DNA from: Neelides folsomi
Lineage: Eukaryota > Arthropoda > Collembola > Neelipleona > Neelidae
Length of the DNA: 64,000 bases
Assembly (NCBI GenBank): GCA_034687125.1
Contig: JAQGBZ010000001.1
Coordinates: forward strand, 186,001 to 250,000
Direction: 5' to 3'
Part shown: positions 23,579-36,520 of the stretch, in pieces
Layout: every line of letters begins with the position of its first letter
Numbering within the stretch: the stretch's first letter is position 1
The notes under the pieces: generated by a model
The model's database searches: none
What the model saw: only the letters and a program-made list of their open reading frames with translations
What the model was told of the DNA's origin: nothing
Translations under genes and position numbers: made by a program

Positions 23579-26500
23579 AAACAGTAAATGAAATAATTTA
23601 AAAATATTTGTTTTGTCATTGTGAATTTAATTTACTAGGATGGCCCAAGCAGGAGCAAGCGGAATATTTATGCTCGTAGCATCTCCACCACAATGTAAGT
23701 CTACATAAATGATAATTTTAACAATATGTTTAACAGGTTTTTATAATTATAACATTCCACGTCAGTAATTTTCTATAAAATTTAAACAAGTATAAATGTT
23801 ACGAACGATGTAAAATAATGTATGTATGTCAATATGAGTGTATAATTAATTTTAAATTTTTCTTAGGAGTAAAATCAATTAAGGCGTTGAGGAGGCTCGT
23901 TATATGGATGTTTTAATTAACATTTCTTTTGAATATATTATCTAAATATTATTTAATACATTAATTACAATCAGAATTATTAGTTTGTTAAGTTCATCAC
24001 CTTATTTAATTAGTGAAAAATTAGTGTTTAATTGCATTTGCAAAATCAATATCTAAATTAACTTTCCAGTACTAAAATATTATTCCAGCCAAATAAGTTT
24101 ACAAAAGTTATTATTTTGCCAATGAGGAATCAAAGACTAGTAAACTATAATCAATTAACTCGTTTTAGTTGAAATATGGTCGTGCTAAGCTCTTACATCT
24201 CCAGAGTTGTGAAAACCATAAATTTAGCTTATTAAATAGGCTTGTGTGTGTGTGTGAAGATAAGTTTAGTGATAAGAATTTACAAGGAATCCCGAAAATC
24301 GTGCATTGTTTCAAGTTGAGGATTTATTTGCTCAAATGTCACAGGAGATTCAACATACAAGTTCATTGTGATGACGTTAGCTGTGTATTTTGCAGTTTCC
24401 CATCATCGCTTCCTCTCGATGATTCCAAATGCTGGATGAATATTCAAGCGCAGCATATCGCTTAAGCGCGTATGTAGTTTTTGAGGGATATACCTGGATC
24501 AGTGCTTGGGTATATCTCAAACTCTAAAAAAATTTTTGCAATCAACGACGGTGTTTGACCATTCCTGTTTACTTGAACCGTTGCTAATCCCCACGAGTCC
24601 GCGTTAGCTGGATAATGAAGTGGATCTAATTGCAAATTAACTCATTTTTAATTAATGGAAAATAACTATAAATGCGTTTAATTTTTTTAGGTAATACGAT
24701 TACCCATTCCTCTTCTATTTGTAATAATGAGCAAAGTAAAGGGGTTGGGCGTAAAGTGTCAAATTTAATTGCGGCGGGGGGGTAGTGGGGTTCTTCAGAG
24801 GAGGAGTGGGGAAGCTCCAGTGATGGGAAGACTTATGTGACATTCAGCATCTTCACCTTTGGACGCTGCCAGCGAGACGTGCGCCTATTACTTACAAACG
24901 AGAACTTTCAGTGCAATATTAGTTCCTCAAAAGAGTGAAAGGAAATGAACATTCTCATACTTCATTCCTAGTGATTTACAAGGGGATGAAAGAAGTCGTG
25001 GTCGTGGGCCTGTGAAGTCCGTGTTTAATTATTAGAGGATTAGATTTTTCTGCGCTTTTCTGCGCTCTTTCTCCTTTCATCTTTTATACAATGAGAAAAA
25101 GACATTCGAATTAAGTGCATTTGAAGAGTGACAGTGGTGAGTGTTTATTTTTTCATAATTTCTTTCAAGAATGAGTTGTTTCCCTAATTAGTCAGTCTTT
25201 GTCCACTCCAACATCCATCCCTTCACAATAAGTCCATCTGGCCCAATTCGGAACTCAGAAACCCGATTGAGCGTGAAGATGGTGAATGTGTTGTCATGGA
25301 ACAAGTCTTGGACGGCTCACTTTGACTGACACATGTCATCATCATCAAGTCTTAGTTTTGTTCACGTTAATGGACATATGTTTTTCATATAATATCTCGT
25401 TAAAACAAATTAGTTAACTTTTTATAAATGCATAGATAACCTAATCTACATTAAATAGTTTTAATGTAATTGGTTAATAGTAATACGAGAATAGGTATAA
25501 GTCAGCTTGTTTAATTTATTCGTATAAGTTGTTTATTCGATATATTTTTAAGCTGAAATAGAATGTAAATATTGAGATATTTTATATGCTATTTGTATCA
25601 AAGTTTTATTGAAAGCCAGTGCTTTAACAAACCAAAAGGTTTCTGAGATTTTTAATGCGATCCCCAATAGAAATCTTTTATCAAATCTAGATTAATCACG
25701 TTTAAAATAATACATGCAAGTTATTAATTGAAGTGTTCAATAATTTCAGAGAACATTATTTTCTGGGTTTGCTCCACTTTCCAGAGCTGATTTCCTTGCT
25801 GGCGGCTGTGCCTGTTCAACATCCTCACCATCATCACTTATAAGACTTTATATTTATATGTTAAATATAATTAAGCCATACTCTAGAAACCCTTATTTCG
25901 ATGTATTACCCAATGTAACTTATTTAATAATTACAAGACCAATAATCGGCCCAAATACCAATTTTTGTCAATATCTATTAAACAAAAGGTTTGTTCAAAA
26001 AAGTATTACCCGATAACGAAATAAAATGCAATTTCGGATTGGACTAGTATATAAACTTATTAAAAAGTCGATAAATTCCGAGTTCTAAGAGCTAAAAGTT
26101 TTAAAAAACGCTTTTTTGAGGCAATGGACAACTTCCGATATATACTTCAATCAACCGAATCTGAAGTAATGTATTTGAATTTTTTTAAAATATTGAGCCA
26201 GAAATTTATTGTAGGAGCTTGACTGAAAGACCTCTGTGTTTATTTCCCCTTGTAATTTAGATAATTGTTGTAATTATTATAGTACTTATATAGTTATATT
26301 GTATACTGATACGATATTTGTGGTCCGATTAAATGAATGACAATCAAATGTATAGAGTATTAGAATATTTTGTATTTTCTCGATTAATTATTATAAAAAT
26401 TGCGCAAACGAAGAAAAAGTAAATATAAAACTTCATTGTAAAACCACAATTTGCAAAATTTATTTATCACTAACTAGTCATCTTATGTATACCATGTAGT

Positions 26501-26974
26501 TATCATCCATCAATTTTATAATACTTAAATATAAGTTTAAATTAAACAATTCAACACATTTAAAGATGCACTGATACACATCTTATCCATATCATTTTGT
26601 TGAGGTTGTATGAGCGGTAGTTTTATTCTTTCAATTTTTGGTTGGCAAAGTCTCTGCATCTTGAGATTCTCTTCTCCATTCATTTTATACATTCTGTTTA
26701 TGTAAAATTCTCTAACTTTTTCCTCAAATATATTTTCAACATCCACTTCCAGGTTTATTTAAGACTAAAAAAACATTTTATTTATCATAAATAAGTGTTT
26801 AACTTGTGTATCTTACATCTTGGCTATTTAATAAGTCATTGGTTGTTTTAGATTTGTCGATTATGGACATTATTGATCTTTTTTTTTTATTTCTTTCAGG
26901 TTTTTGAGTTATCTTATCAACCCAAATATTTGAGGCTGTCTTTCATACGATCCTTTAGAAAATTAGAAATAATC
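23579..26974. other. Intergenic, no supported gene
   Basis: This contains a possible mini-frame at 23641-23696 (MAQAGASGIFMLVASPP, followed by a GTAAGT donor) that I could not join to a good second exon. There is also a frame on the minus strand at 26537-26760, of about 70 residues, that has no upstream exon in phase. Short GT runs lie near 24244 and a G-rich run near 24773. Nothing here is firmly supported. Confidence 0.5.
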
Positions 26975-28207
26975 ATGCCAGCACCAACCACGCTGTCTTC
27001 TTCGAGTTTGGTTGGAAAGTACAATGAATTTGAAGGTATTCCATTTAAACTTTTAATCTTTTTTATGAAAATGAATTAACAATATAGCAATTTATAATAT
27101 TAAATAATAGCATATAAATTATTTTATTAAGTAGTCGGGAAAGAGCCCTGGTCTTCTGAAAGTTTCATGATCGTGCCTCTTCAAAGTCAAATACTATTAA
27201 ATGAATCGGCTGAATTTTTGGCAGCTAAAACATTCTTAAAAATGACTCGACTTCCGTACAGCATCAGAGAAATGAGTAACGCTACATCAATAAGTCCAAA
27301 TGGTAAATTGTAAAACTTAAACTTAAAATAACGCGAGATGATATGCGAATCGTGAATATCGAAAATAAATCGAATGTGTTTCCAAATATGAAAAGTTAAT
27401 AAAAATAATATTGAGTATTCATAAAACTTACTATGAAATCACAGGCAAATTACCTGTTCTTCGAAGTGGTGCTTATCTTGTGTCCGAAATGGATGGGATT
27501 GTTCAACACGTTCAATCAAAAAATTCCGGGTTGACTGATCATTTGAATTCGACTCAAAAAGCTGATCTTCGAGCGTTTTGCAGCCTAGTTCATAACGTCC
27601 TTGGAACCTCTCTTCAATATTTTACCTGGATTGATGACGAAGTGTTTAAGAAATCAACTAAAGAGCGTGTTGGATCGCCATATAATTTTCCTTTGAATGT
27701 AAGCGTATAGACATTAATGATATTTTATATTATCTGAATGCAAGATTGAATAATTATAATAAATGCCACTCGAATTCATTTATCTCCCCTTATAAAGTTA
27801 CATTCCTACCCTTAAAAACCGTATAAAAATGGCCAATATTTATTTTATCATTTTATTTTTATATGAAGGTTCTTCTGCCTTGGAGTCTTCGAAGAAAAAT
27901 GAAGAGTCAATTGGGATCTTTGAAGTGGGCACAGATGAAAGTCTCGGAAGTTTACGAAAAATTGGGCACTTGCTTTTCTGCATTGAGCGAGCGTCTGGGG
28001 GACACAGAGTATTTCTTTGGATCTTCGCCAACAGAATTGGACGCTCTTGTTTTTGGATATCTCTTCACGATGCTCACATCGCATTCCCAACTACCTAAAG
28101 CGAATGATGAACTCAGTTCACGTGTCAAGCAGCATACAAATCTTGTCATGTTTTGCCGAAGAATTGATGATGAGTTTTTCATAGACTCGGGAGTCTTGGA
28201 TGGTTAG
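26975..28207 (+). CDS. MTX2: Metaxin-2, outer mitochondrial membrane import component
   Basis: Metaxin-2 is a GST-like protein bound to the outer mitochondrial membrane. With metaxin-1 and the SAM complex it takes part in beta-barrel protein import. Four exons, 26975-27035, 27135-27302, 27445-27698 and 27869-28207, give 273 aa (vertebrate metaxin-2 is about 263). Family marks include EPWSSESF and VPLQSQILL in the N-terminal GST-like part, the GKLPVLRSGAYLVSEMDGIV turn, the YGSPY-like RVGSPYNFPLN before the last exon and, near the C-terminus, FGSSPTELDALVFGYLFTML and NLVMFCRRIDDEFF. The 5' leader probably has another exon, because a polypyrimidine tract and CAG occur just before 26900. Confidence 0.95.
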
Positions 28208-29168
28208 ATAACATTAAATATAAAAATGAAATGATAGTCGTAGTTGTGTTGGTTCAATAGACGAGCAATAAATATAATAATCAATTACGTTAAATTTTAT
28301 ACTGATGAATTATTTATGAGCATAATTTTAATGGATTAAGAGTTGTTGCACGAACTATAGTAAGATTCTTGCACTGTTCGGCCCAGTTTATGGTAAAGTG
28401 CCATTAACTAAAGATTTTTTTACTTTTCAAACTTTTATTCAGAAAATTGAGTTCCTTTAAATTATCTTCCATAAAAGATTACATAATTAAACAGAAACAG
28501 TAAAAAGAAGGATATTGATATTGAATATCATAATTACGTATTAAACTCACTCCAGCTTTGAGCTGTAGCTCAAAAGTCAATTAAAAACCTTGATTCATAA
28601 ATATTATTTTTATATAACTTGCCTAGTTATATAATAAGATTAAAGTTTCATTTATTTCTTAAAATCTTTCAATTGAATCAAATTCGCAATAAAGCCGACT
28701 CACGATCCAAGAAAATTTATTCCCATTAATTGATTTCTTATATATTATTCTGAAAAAATCTAATTAAATCAAAAACATTATGAGTAAAGTTAATAAAATA
28801 GTGAAAATATATTAAAGTAAGTATTATTATTATGTAAAGACTTATTGAAAACAAGTAACTGAAAACAAAAGTATCAGAAAAATCCATTATCTTATTTTAT
28901 CATCTAAAGTCACTAATTGTTTAACAAATTGTAAAATTGATCAAAATCTATTACAAGAAACAAAAGTAAAAAATAATTTTCACATTTACTGTAGAGCTAT
29001 GTAAAAACCTTTAAATGACCATCAATATAATTATAAATGCTATATTGTATAACATAATCGTATTTTATTTGAGGAAACATGAAACCATTTCATTAAAGTA
29101 AAGGAATACATTCTATCTTTAAGCTAACCCTGACTAACATTAAATTATTTTTATCCAAATCTTCACTT
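28208..29168. other. Intergenic between convergent genes
   Basis: Very AT-rich DNA separating the 3' ends of metaxin-2 (plus) and TTC14 (minus). An AATAAA at 28266-28271 could serve metaxin-2. I see nothing else in it. Confidence 0.6.
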
Positions 29169-31166
29169 TTACCACTTTTTAAAGAACTCGGGATTATTTT
29201 CCCTACTTGCCTCTTTCTTAAGTGCGTTTCTCTGATCCAACATCTCCTCCAAATGTTCCATGTCTGCCGATTCCTTGGTCGACAACTTCAACCTCAGTTC
29301 ATTTGGAGAATCTCGAGAAACTCCCGGAGGCGTTGGCTCGCGCTCTCCTTCTTCCCTCTGATTCTGAAAAAAATTAATTTCATTTTAAATAAAACAATTC
29401 AAATGTTAAATTTTAGCTCTTCAACTCAAAGTTTTGGAAGAATGAATCATAATTTTAATTAATTATTTGGGAAATTTTAAATTTTACTTTTGTAATAATT
29501 ACTCTATCATCAGAAAGAATTGGGGATTTTTCAATCTCTCGTCGTTCCCTTTCTTGGTGCTCAATTGGGCTCCTGTCTTCATCCCGTTCATCCCTATGTT
29601 CTCTATCCCCTGCTCTTTCAATCCTCGTCTCTCTTTCTCTCGACATGGAGCGAGAAGTTGACCTACGTCTTCCTCTTGATCCTGACCTTGACCTGGATCT
29701 TGAGCGCGAGTAAGACTTGGAGAACCTGTTCCTAAAACGGCTGTTCTTGTTGTATTGATTCTGATGATATCCACCGTGATGGTGACCGCCACCACCTCGA
29801 TAATTTCCTCGCCCATAAGGACGTCTCATATTATTGTTCCGGTTATTGTATCCTCGGAAGAATCGCATTTGTCCGCCTCCACGGTTCCGATTATGATAAT
29901 AGTTCTGGTTATGATGGTTGTAACCATGATGTTGATATCCTTGTCGGTATCCTTCCCGATTATGGTAATGAAAGGCCCGGCGATCTCGATAATCTCCACG
30001 ATAGTCTCTTCCTGGAGAACGACTCGGACTTCGACTTCCGCTATAAACAATCAAAAATTATGAATTTTTCTTCAACTTAGGAATTCATCAAATAAATAGA
30101 AGGAGCAACAAAAATAAATTACCTCGAATGTGAGCTCCTTGATCGAGATCGGCTTGACCTCTTAGCCTTTCTTGCCCTTGATCTAGAATTGGATCGAGAA
30201 CGGGAACCAGAACGAGACCGCGAGTGAGGAGATCTCGATTTCTGTCGTCCCCTATAGTTTCGCATTTCATCTCGTCTTCCATCCTTTTCGTCATCAGTAT
30301 CCTTTGTTGTATCTTTTGAATCGGACTCTTTGTGCATGTAGTCTCGGTCCCTTCCGCCCACAACTTTCCACTTCCCAGCGTCGTCCTTTTCTTGTCTGTG
30401 GAAGGCTTCAGATGAAGAAGTTGTCGCTGTGGTTGGTCCATCAGTTCCACCTCCTCGCACTTTCATGGAAAACTTCTTATCATCTCTGTCACCCATCCTG
30501 TTAAAATTATTCAATCTTTTTATATTCAAAAATTAATAAAATCTACCATATTTATGATACATTGGTTTGATTGACACAATCTGATTGGAATAATTTCAAT
30601 GAAATTGTTAATCATTTACCTAATTATTGTCATTTAAATGTAATGTTGAATATATAAACTTACGACTTAGAATATCCATATTCATCACGATCCTTTTCCA
30701 CAACAATCTTCCTCGAATTATCATATTGGTCTTTAAACTTGCTGTGGTCAAAAGTGATCTTCACCGACTCAGGAGGAATTCTGGGATCTCCAGGTTTATC
30801 GTGCTCAAGCTTCTTGTAATAAGCTTGCAATCTTGCTTCGAGCTCATTGAAGTCTTGGATGAATTCCGAACTAAATTACATTATATGTATAATTAGAAAT
30901 CTTCCTTAACATTTGAGATATCGTAAAATGGGGCTAGTAAGGATTTACTGCGTTTCAGGAGGACGTTTGCCTCTCTTGGATTTCTTTTCCTTGGAAGAAT
31001 CCGAATCAGATGAGGAAGAATCGGAAGATGCATGTTTCTTCTTCTTCTTCCTATCCTTCTTTTTCCTCCTCTTCTCCTTCTTCTTTGACTTCCTTTTCAT
31101 GTCTTCATCGTCTGAATCTAAAAAATTAGAAACTAATTAACAAATTGAATAAATTAAACATTGTAT

Positions 31167-31198
<32 letters not shown>

Positions 31199-34100
31199 AT
31201 TAGTTTAATTGAATTTCATTTACCATGTTTTTCTTTCTTGACAAATCCAAGTTGTTTTCCCCACTCAGCCAACTCTGGAGGCAAATTAGGGAGCGGAATA
31301 CCGGGAGCTCCTCCTTCGATTCTTCTCCCAAGAGGAGAAAGCGAAGATTCTTTTGTTGTTTTAGACCTCTTCTTCTTCGACTTCCTTTTCTTCTTCTTCT
31401 TCTTCTTTTTGTCTCCATATTCAGATTCAGAGGAAGAATCAGAGTCGGAATCAGACGAGGATGAGGAAGAACCAGAATCGTCGGAAGCTGAGGAGCTCCT
31501 CTTTTTCTTCTCTTTCTTAGGCTTTTTCTTTCCATAGCCCAAATGAGTTGCAAAGAGGGTCTTAAGTTTGTCTTTCAAATCAAGTGCTTTTGCCGCAGCA
31601 ACCCCTGACATCTTACTCGGATCAATCTTCTCAGCACGAGAATGAAGGAGATAAATTGCTTCTCTTGCTTCCTTATGATCCGGTTTTACCAATAGGCATT
31701 TGGCATAGGCATTCACTGCATCTTCCAACTTCCCTTTATCTTCCAATCTAAATAATTAAAATCGATAATTAGGATAAAAAGGATAGCTTTAATGGTAAAT
31801 CGATAAATGTGAGTACAATAATAATTGGCTAATTTTTTTAATTGTGCTTACTGTTTGGCATGAGCCACCAATGTATCGGCAAGATACTTCCTAGCATTTT
31901 GATTCGTAGGATTGAAATTGTAGGCCAACTCAAGATCCTCAATAGCTTTCTCATAGTTCCCTTTGTTCGCGTATCTACACAAAAAAGAGGTCGAGAAATG
32001 AATGGAAGCAATTAGAGAAAGAGCGACAATTAAAAATAATAAAATTAAATATATATATAATGCCTCTTATAATAAAGTAATAGAATTACTACAACATTTG
32101 CTGGTAGAATAAATAAAGATTAATCAAATTAAAAGTCGTTCTTCTCTGGAAGAAAACACTTTCCCCACCCACCAAACAGCTCAATTGAACTTCATTTCCA
32201 TTTAACCAACAAAGAACGACTCAAATAAAAAGGGGAAAATATTTTGAGCCGATTGTGAACTCACAAGGCACCCCTCGCTACAAGCCCTTCTACATTCTCA
32301 GCATCAATTGTCAGGGCTTTGTTAAGACACTGAAACGCTTCCGTCAAATTTCCCTCTTTATAATTCCGAATGCCATCTGCTACGCTTTTATGAGCCCAAT
32401 TCCCATTCTGAGCTTTTCTCAATTGGCTTGCCATCTCTTCTTCCCGAAACCCACGGCTGGAATGAAGCAAGTCATTTAACAATTTATTTACATTTCAAAT
32501 ACATAAATATTAAATTAGTGTATTTATTCATTTGTCATTTAATTATTACTAAAAACTCACTTAAAATCTTTAAATAAGGAGTTGTTATTATCATGTACTC
32601 CCATTGTCGAAGCTAAGTGAATCACATTATTAGGATTTAAAAATCCAGGTAAGGACACAAGAATATCTTCAAAAGTTTTATGTGTATCGGATTCACTATC
32701 CGCCTTAGCTAAGCTGTATATTACACAAAAATCATCAATAATTATCAATTATTTCTTTAATTGTATATTTTATAATCATGAATAGCAATTTTGTAATTAT
32801 ATTAAAAATGAGGTCGATGTTTTCTGCTCACGCAAATTGTTTCGGTAAATCATAACGAAAAATTAATCCGAGTTTTATAGAATGGTGGATCGAAGGTGAT
32901 AAATTGACTCCTTTCATCCCAACAGTAACTTTGCAAGTCTCAGCGTTAATTTCGATGATTTCACAGCGTACGAGATCGCCCGGGGCGTAAAGTCGATTAG
33001 GCTCACGAGAATCATTAGGAGGAATAAGATGACTGGCTGGACAAAATGATCGTATATTCAAGTCCTCAAGGACAATATGTTTGCCACCATCGGTGCATAG
33101 GAATTTTAAGTAAATGCCAACTGGTGCTTTGCTCGTAACGCATCCAACAACAATGTCACCTTTTTGAGCACTCTGAAATTGAATAATTTCATAAAAATAA
33201 TAATTGATTTGAATATAAATAAAGCTTAGAATCGGTCGATTTTACAAAATGATTTAAAATAATGAATTATGTATACGAGTTCTAATTATACTCTAAATTG
33301 TAATTACTTAGTATTAATTGGTTAGTATCTTACGTCAAAGAAGTAATTACGAATCTCTTCCGGGTCGACTCGCAAGAAATGGTCCAAGGAAGGAACAATT
33401 GCAAAATGATCTATACAATGTGGGAAGATTGACAACGACGATGTTTGAGGAATGATTAAATGATATGGATTTGTAAATAACCTTCCAAATTCCGTTGGCT
33501 CGTCCCATCGTTCAAAGATATTACTTCTGAACCCAATGGTCTGAATAACAAATCCCTTTTTCGACCCACAAAGTCCTTCAGACTTCCTTTATGTCGTTTT
33601 GTGGTGGTCAACAATCTACCGATAAAGTGGAAATCATCTCGCATCAAAAATTACATTATATATGCATCTTCGCAATTTTACTAGCCCCAACACACTTTAT
33701 TTATTTGAATTTTATATAACTTTGAATTTTCAAATATACTCAATTACTTTAAAAGGTTTAAAACCATATTTTTTATACTTATTTTGAAACTAAATATTTA
33801 AAAATGAGATTTTATATCGATTCACTTTATTTTTTAAAATTATTTCGTCGTAAGTGTAAATTTTTAGTAAATCTTTTGTATAATATTATACATTCTGAAT
33901 TTTTTAATGTATTTATTATAAAATTTTCAACTTGTGAATATTTTCGTCCTAGCTTAAATTATTTATTGGACGAGACAAAAACACAAAAGCACATTTAAAT
34001 AAATAATAAGTTCTTCATGATTTCATCAAATTCCTCATTGAAAAGGAACAGGAACGGAGACGTTGGTTAAATTAAGTCCTTAATTAATTTTTTCTATTTG

Positions 34101-34606
34101 TACACTATTTAATCGACTTACCATTTTGAGTCAATATTCTTGAAAGGCAATTCACCAACATAAAAGAGTGAGATGGCAAGCGGGGGAAATTTGTGTAAAC
34201 CTTGTTCATTCTCATTTGAAAACATAAATTTCTTAATTTTCCAATTTTTGTCACTCTTTAAATCATTCTCAATCTCAATATCATCTAGCCATATGGCATA
34301 ATAACGAAACCAAATTGAACCCCAATGTGCATTTTGGCATAATAAATAAATGGATCGATAGTATTATAAAATAATTCCTTAATTCCTATATAAGTAATGA
34401 ATTCCTCACCCGCTGTTGAGATCTCCAGAACCGGGGTTTGAAGAGTCGAGGGGCATTTGCATGTCCGACCCTTCGCCGTCCCAAGGCCCTCCACTCAGGT
34501 ATTGTTGATGGCGCTTCATTTCGTAAGGATCGTTGGATGAACTTTTCAAAATTCCTTTTGGAACTGGGACTGGTCGTGGAATTGATGTCCCATTCGCTTC
34601 AGACAT
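29169..34606 (-). CDS. TTC14: Tetratricopeptide repeat protein 14 with long RS/RG-rich tail
   Basis: Thirteen exons (34606-34410, 34253-34122, 33586-33334, 33172-32832, 32713-32561, 32456-32265, 31974-31852, 31747-31224, 31117-30949, 30870-30664, 30497-30123, 30040-29503, 29363-29169) sum to 1132 aa. An S1-type RNA-binding domain spans about residues 195-308 ([29 protein letters not shown]). TPR repeats at about 360-510 include [17 protein letters not shown] and [17 protein letters not shown]. Then come Lys/Ser/Asp-rich blocks, two Arg/Ser-rich blocks (exons 11-12) around a Gly/Arg/Tyr/His-rich stretch, and a conserved-looking end [10 protein letters not shown]. Vertebrate TTC14 has S1, TPR and a Ser/Lys-rich tail but is about 770 aa. 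RS content suggests a nuclear RNA-processing role. The junction of exons 1-2 is the weakest: the frame is also open upstream of 34253. Confidence 0.9.
31164..31199. repeat. (TA)n microsatellite in a TTC14 intron
   Basis: A run of TA dinucleotides, interrupted once or twice, in the intron between TTC14 exons 8 and 9. It is likely to vary in length between individuals. Confidence 0.9.
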
Positions 34607-35679
34607 TTCCTATTCAATCAATTTCTCTTCGCTGAACTGGGCAATGGCAAATAAGCCCCCCCGTTTTCTATTCGCCTGGAATCAACAAAGGAAGTGGGCT
34701 TTGAGAAATTGCGATAATATGTTAGATAATATTATATAGTAAAGTAATATTAAATCCACAATCAATTAAAATTAAATAGCGAAGGAAAAACCACAATACC
34801 CGAAACGACAAGTTGATGAATAAAAAATGGAAACTCAATTCAGACCTCTATACTTTCCCAATACCGACAAGTAAACGCAAATTGAATTTGAGCATAAGGA
34901 AAAAAGGGTCGGTCTGAGGTCGGACAATAGATTATAAGAACAACTTCATTTAAAAGGTTTAGCGAGATGAAGAAAATAACAAAAGTTGAATATTTTATGA
35001 CTGATCGATATTCTGTTCAATGCTTGAATGTGTAAACGGCGAAGTAATGAAGAATCGAACGAGATCGTCGGAAAACATCCTTTATACCCAAAGAGTATTG
35101 AACCAACAGAACAATACGTATAATAAACCATGTATGTATGAGGAAGACGCCTTCTCCTCTGAACATTACTTAAATATGGCGTGTGGGTGCCATTAAATTC
35201 CTTATATACAGTTTTATACATTCAAAGCTAAATTATAAGGAGTAATACATGTTACATACAATTGGTTCATTTAATCAATATTATTGGTTTAATCAATATT
35301 TGCATTACCTTTCCTTGTTCCGTCAAACCCTTCGATCTACAACTTTCAAGATCTTCCTCGGTATTGTTGGTCGTGGAGAAAATGGCCTTTTAATTGAGAT
35401 TTGCAGAAAATTGCAAAAATTCTACAATTTACTTTTTTCTCATCCGGCCACGCAATGCTTCCACAATGCGCATCAACATAAATCCAAAATGCACACTATA
35501 AAGGAATAGGCAATGAACAGAAATGGTCAAAGTAGAGACACCTATACCATCACACATGTAATTTATACTTTCGGTCAAACAACCTACATAAAATTAAGAA
35601 CACATTGGGGAATGTTCAATGAATGAAAATCCAGTGGAAGGTTGGACGACTTTTAGAAAGGTTTTAGGTTCCAAGGTAT
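34607..35679. other. Intergenic between divergent TTC14 and cyclin B3
   Basis: No supported gene. Frames at 34946-35221 (minus) and 35249-35509 (plus) lack recognisable content. The interval must hold the TTC14 promoter; no TATA box is evident near its start. Confidence 0.5.
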
Positions 35680-35796
35680 CCAATAGGATCCAATGAATGC
35701 TCATCCTCAGCCCAATGGGGAAAATGTTCGTTGGCCATCTGAGCTCATTTGAATCCAACGGTCACAGTTTTCTCTGTCGTCTTCTCACGTTCAGTT
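35680..35796 (+). promoter_or_regulatory. Putative cyclin B3 cell-cycle promoter
   Basis: Three CCAAT boxes (35680-35684, 35690-35694, 35712-35716) lie upstream of a TTTGAA element (35748-35753) and a Myb-type AACGG (35757-35761). A TCAGTT initiator follows at 35791-35796. NF-Y sites plus a CHR (TTTGAA) is the known architecture of G2/M cyclin promoters, and Myb-MuvB binding is known in flies. A donor GTAAGT at 35826 would close an untranslated first exon. Site identities are seen in the sequence; their use is inferred. Confidence 0.5.
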
Positions 35797-36520
35797 CGAC
35801 GTTAAATCTCCGCTTCTCTCTCCTTGTAAGTTGGGTTTAATTGGCATTAATATACCGTTTAATTATGATTAAACTCAGTTAAACCATCATTTCATTATGG
35901 TTTTGCAGTCTTTTCTTCGGCGAGGCACGTTCACCTAGAAACATTCATCTTTGGGGTATTTGGTTGGTAAACAAAATAGCTCGAGTGGCGTTACAGCTTT
36001 GTGAAATCTCTTGAATCTTTCAAGTTCTTCAAATCCCAAGAAAATGTAAGTAAATTCAAATCAATCTGCATTCTTTGTTCCATAGATTTTAAGGGAGAGT
36101 CTAGACTTGCCAAATGGGCCATGAGGTGGACGTCAGACATTCCTTCTCTTTCTTTGCATACATGCTTCAACGAGGCTCAAAATATTTATTTGAGCCAAAG
36201 ATAGTGCCATTCGATGCTCTACTCAACTCCAGACTTCATATCACTTTTACCGACTTACCTAACTGATAACTCATTTTATTTCAGAAATCCAAACAAGTGT
36301 GTGAACATTAGGACTCTACAAGCTATCATTATCATAATTTCAACTTGTTAAGGTGAGTGTTTAACACTATACGATTATAATGATGATATGTTTAAATAGA
36401 GATTGGGATTCTTATTAATCACATAATATGCATAATTACAGTGTTCGGAGTAAAGTCTTAAAAGGTTTAAATTTTCACTTTGTGTTTCCTTCAGCTCAAA
36501 TACCAAATAACAGTGACAAG

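Noticed and set aside
23641-23900. Mini-exon MAQAGASGIFMLVASPP with GTAAGT donor
   Set aside because: The obvious acceptor (TTAG at about 23867) gives an immediate stop, and the alternative joins only a short meaningless tail.
26537-26866. Minus-strand two-exon gene divergent from metaxin-2
   Set aside because: The good acceptor (T-rich then AG) leads to early stops in all phases; only a poor acceptor keeps the 70-residue frame.
29455-30529. Separate SR-type genes in the two Arg/Ser-rich frames
   Set aside because: Both frames are bounded by acceptor and donor sites that continue the TTC14 reading frame in phase, so I treat them as its exons 11 and 12.
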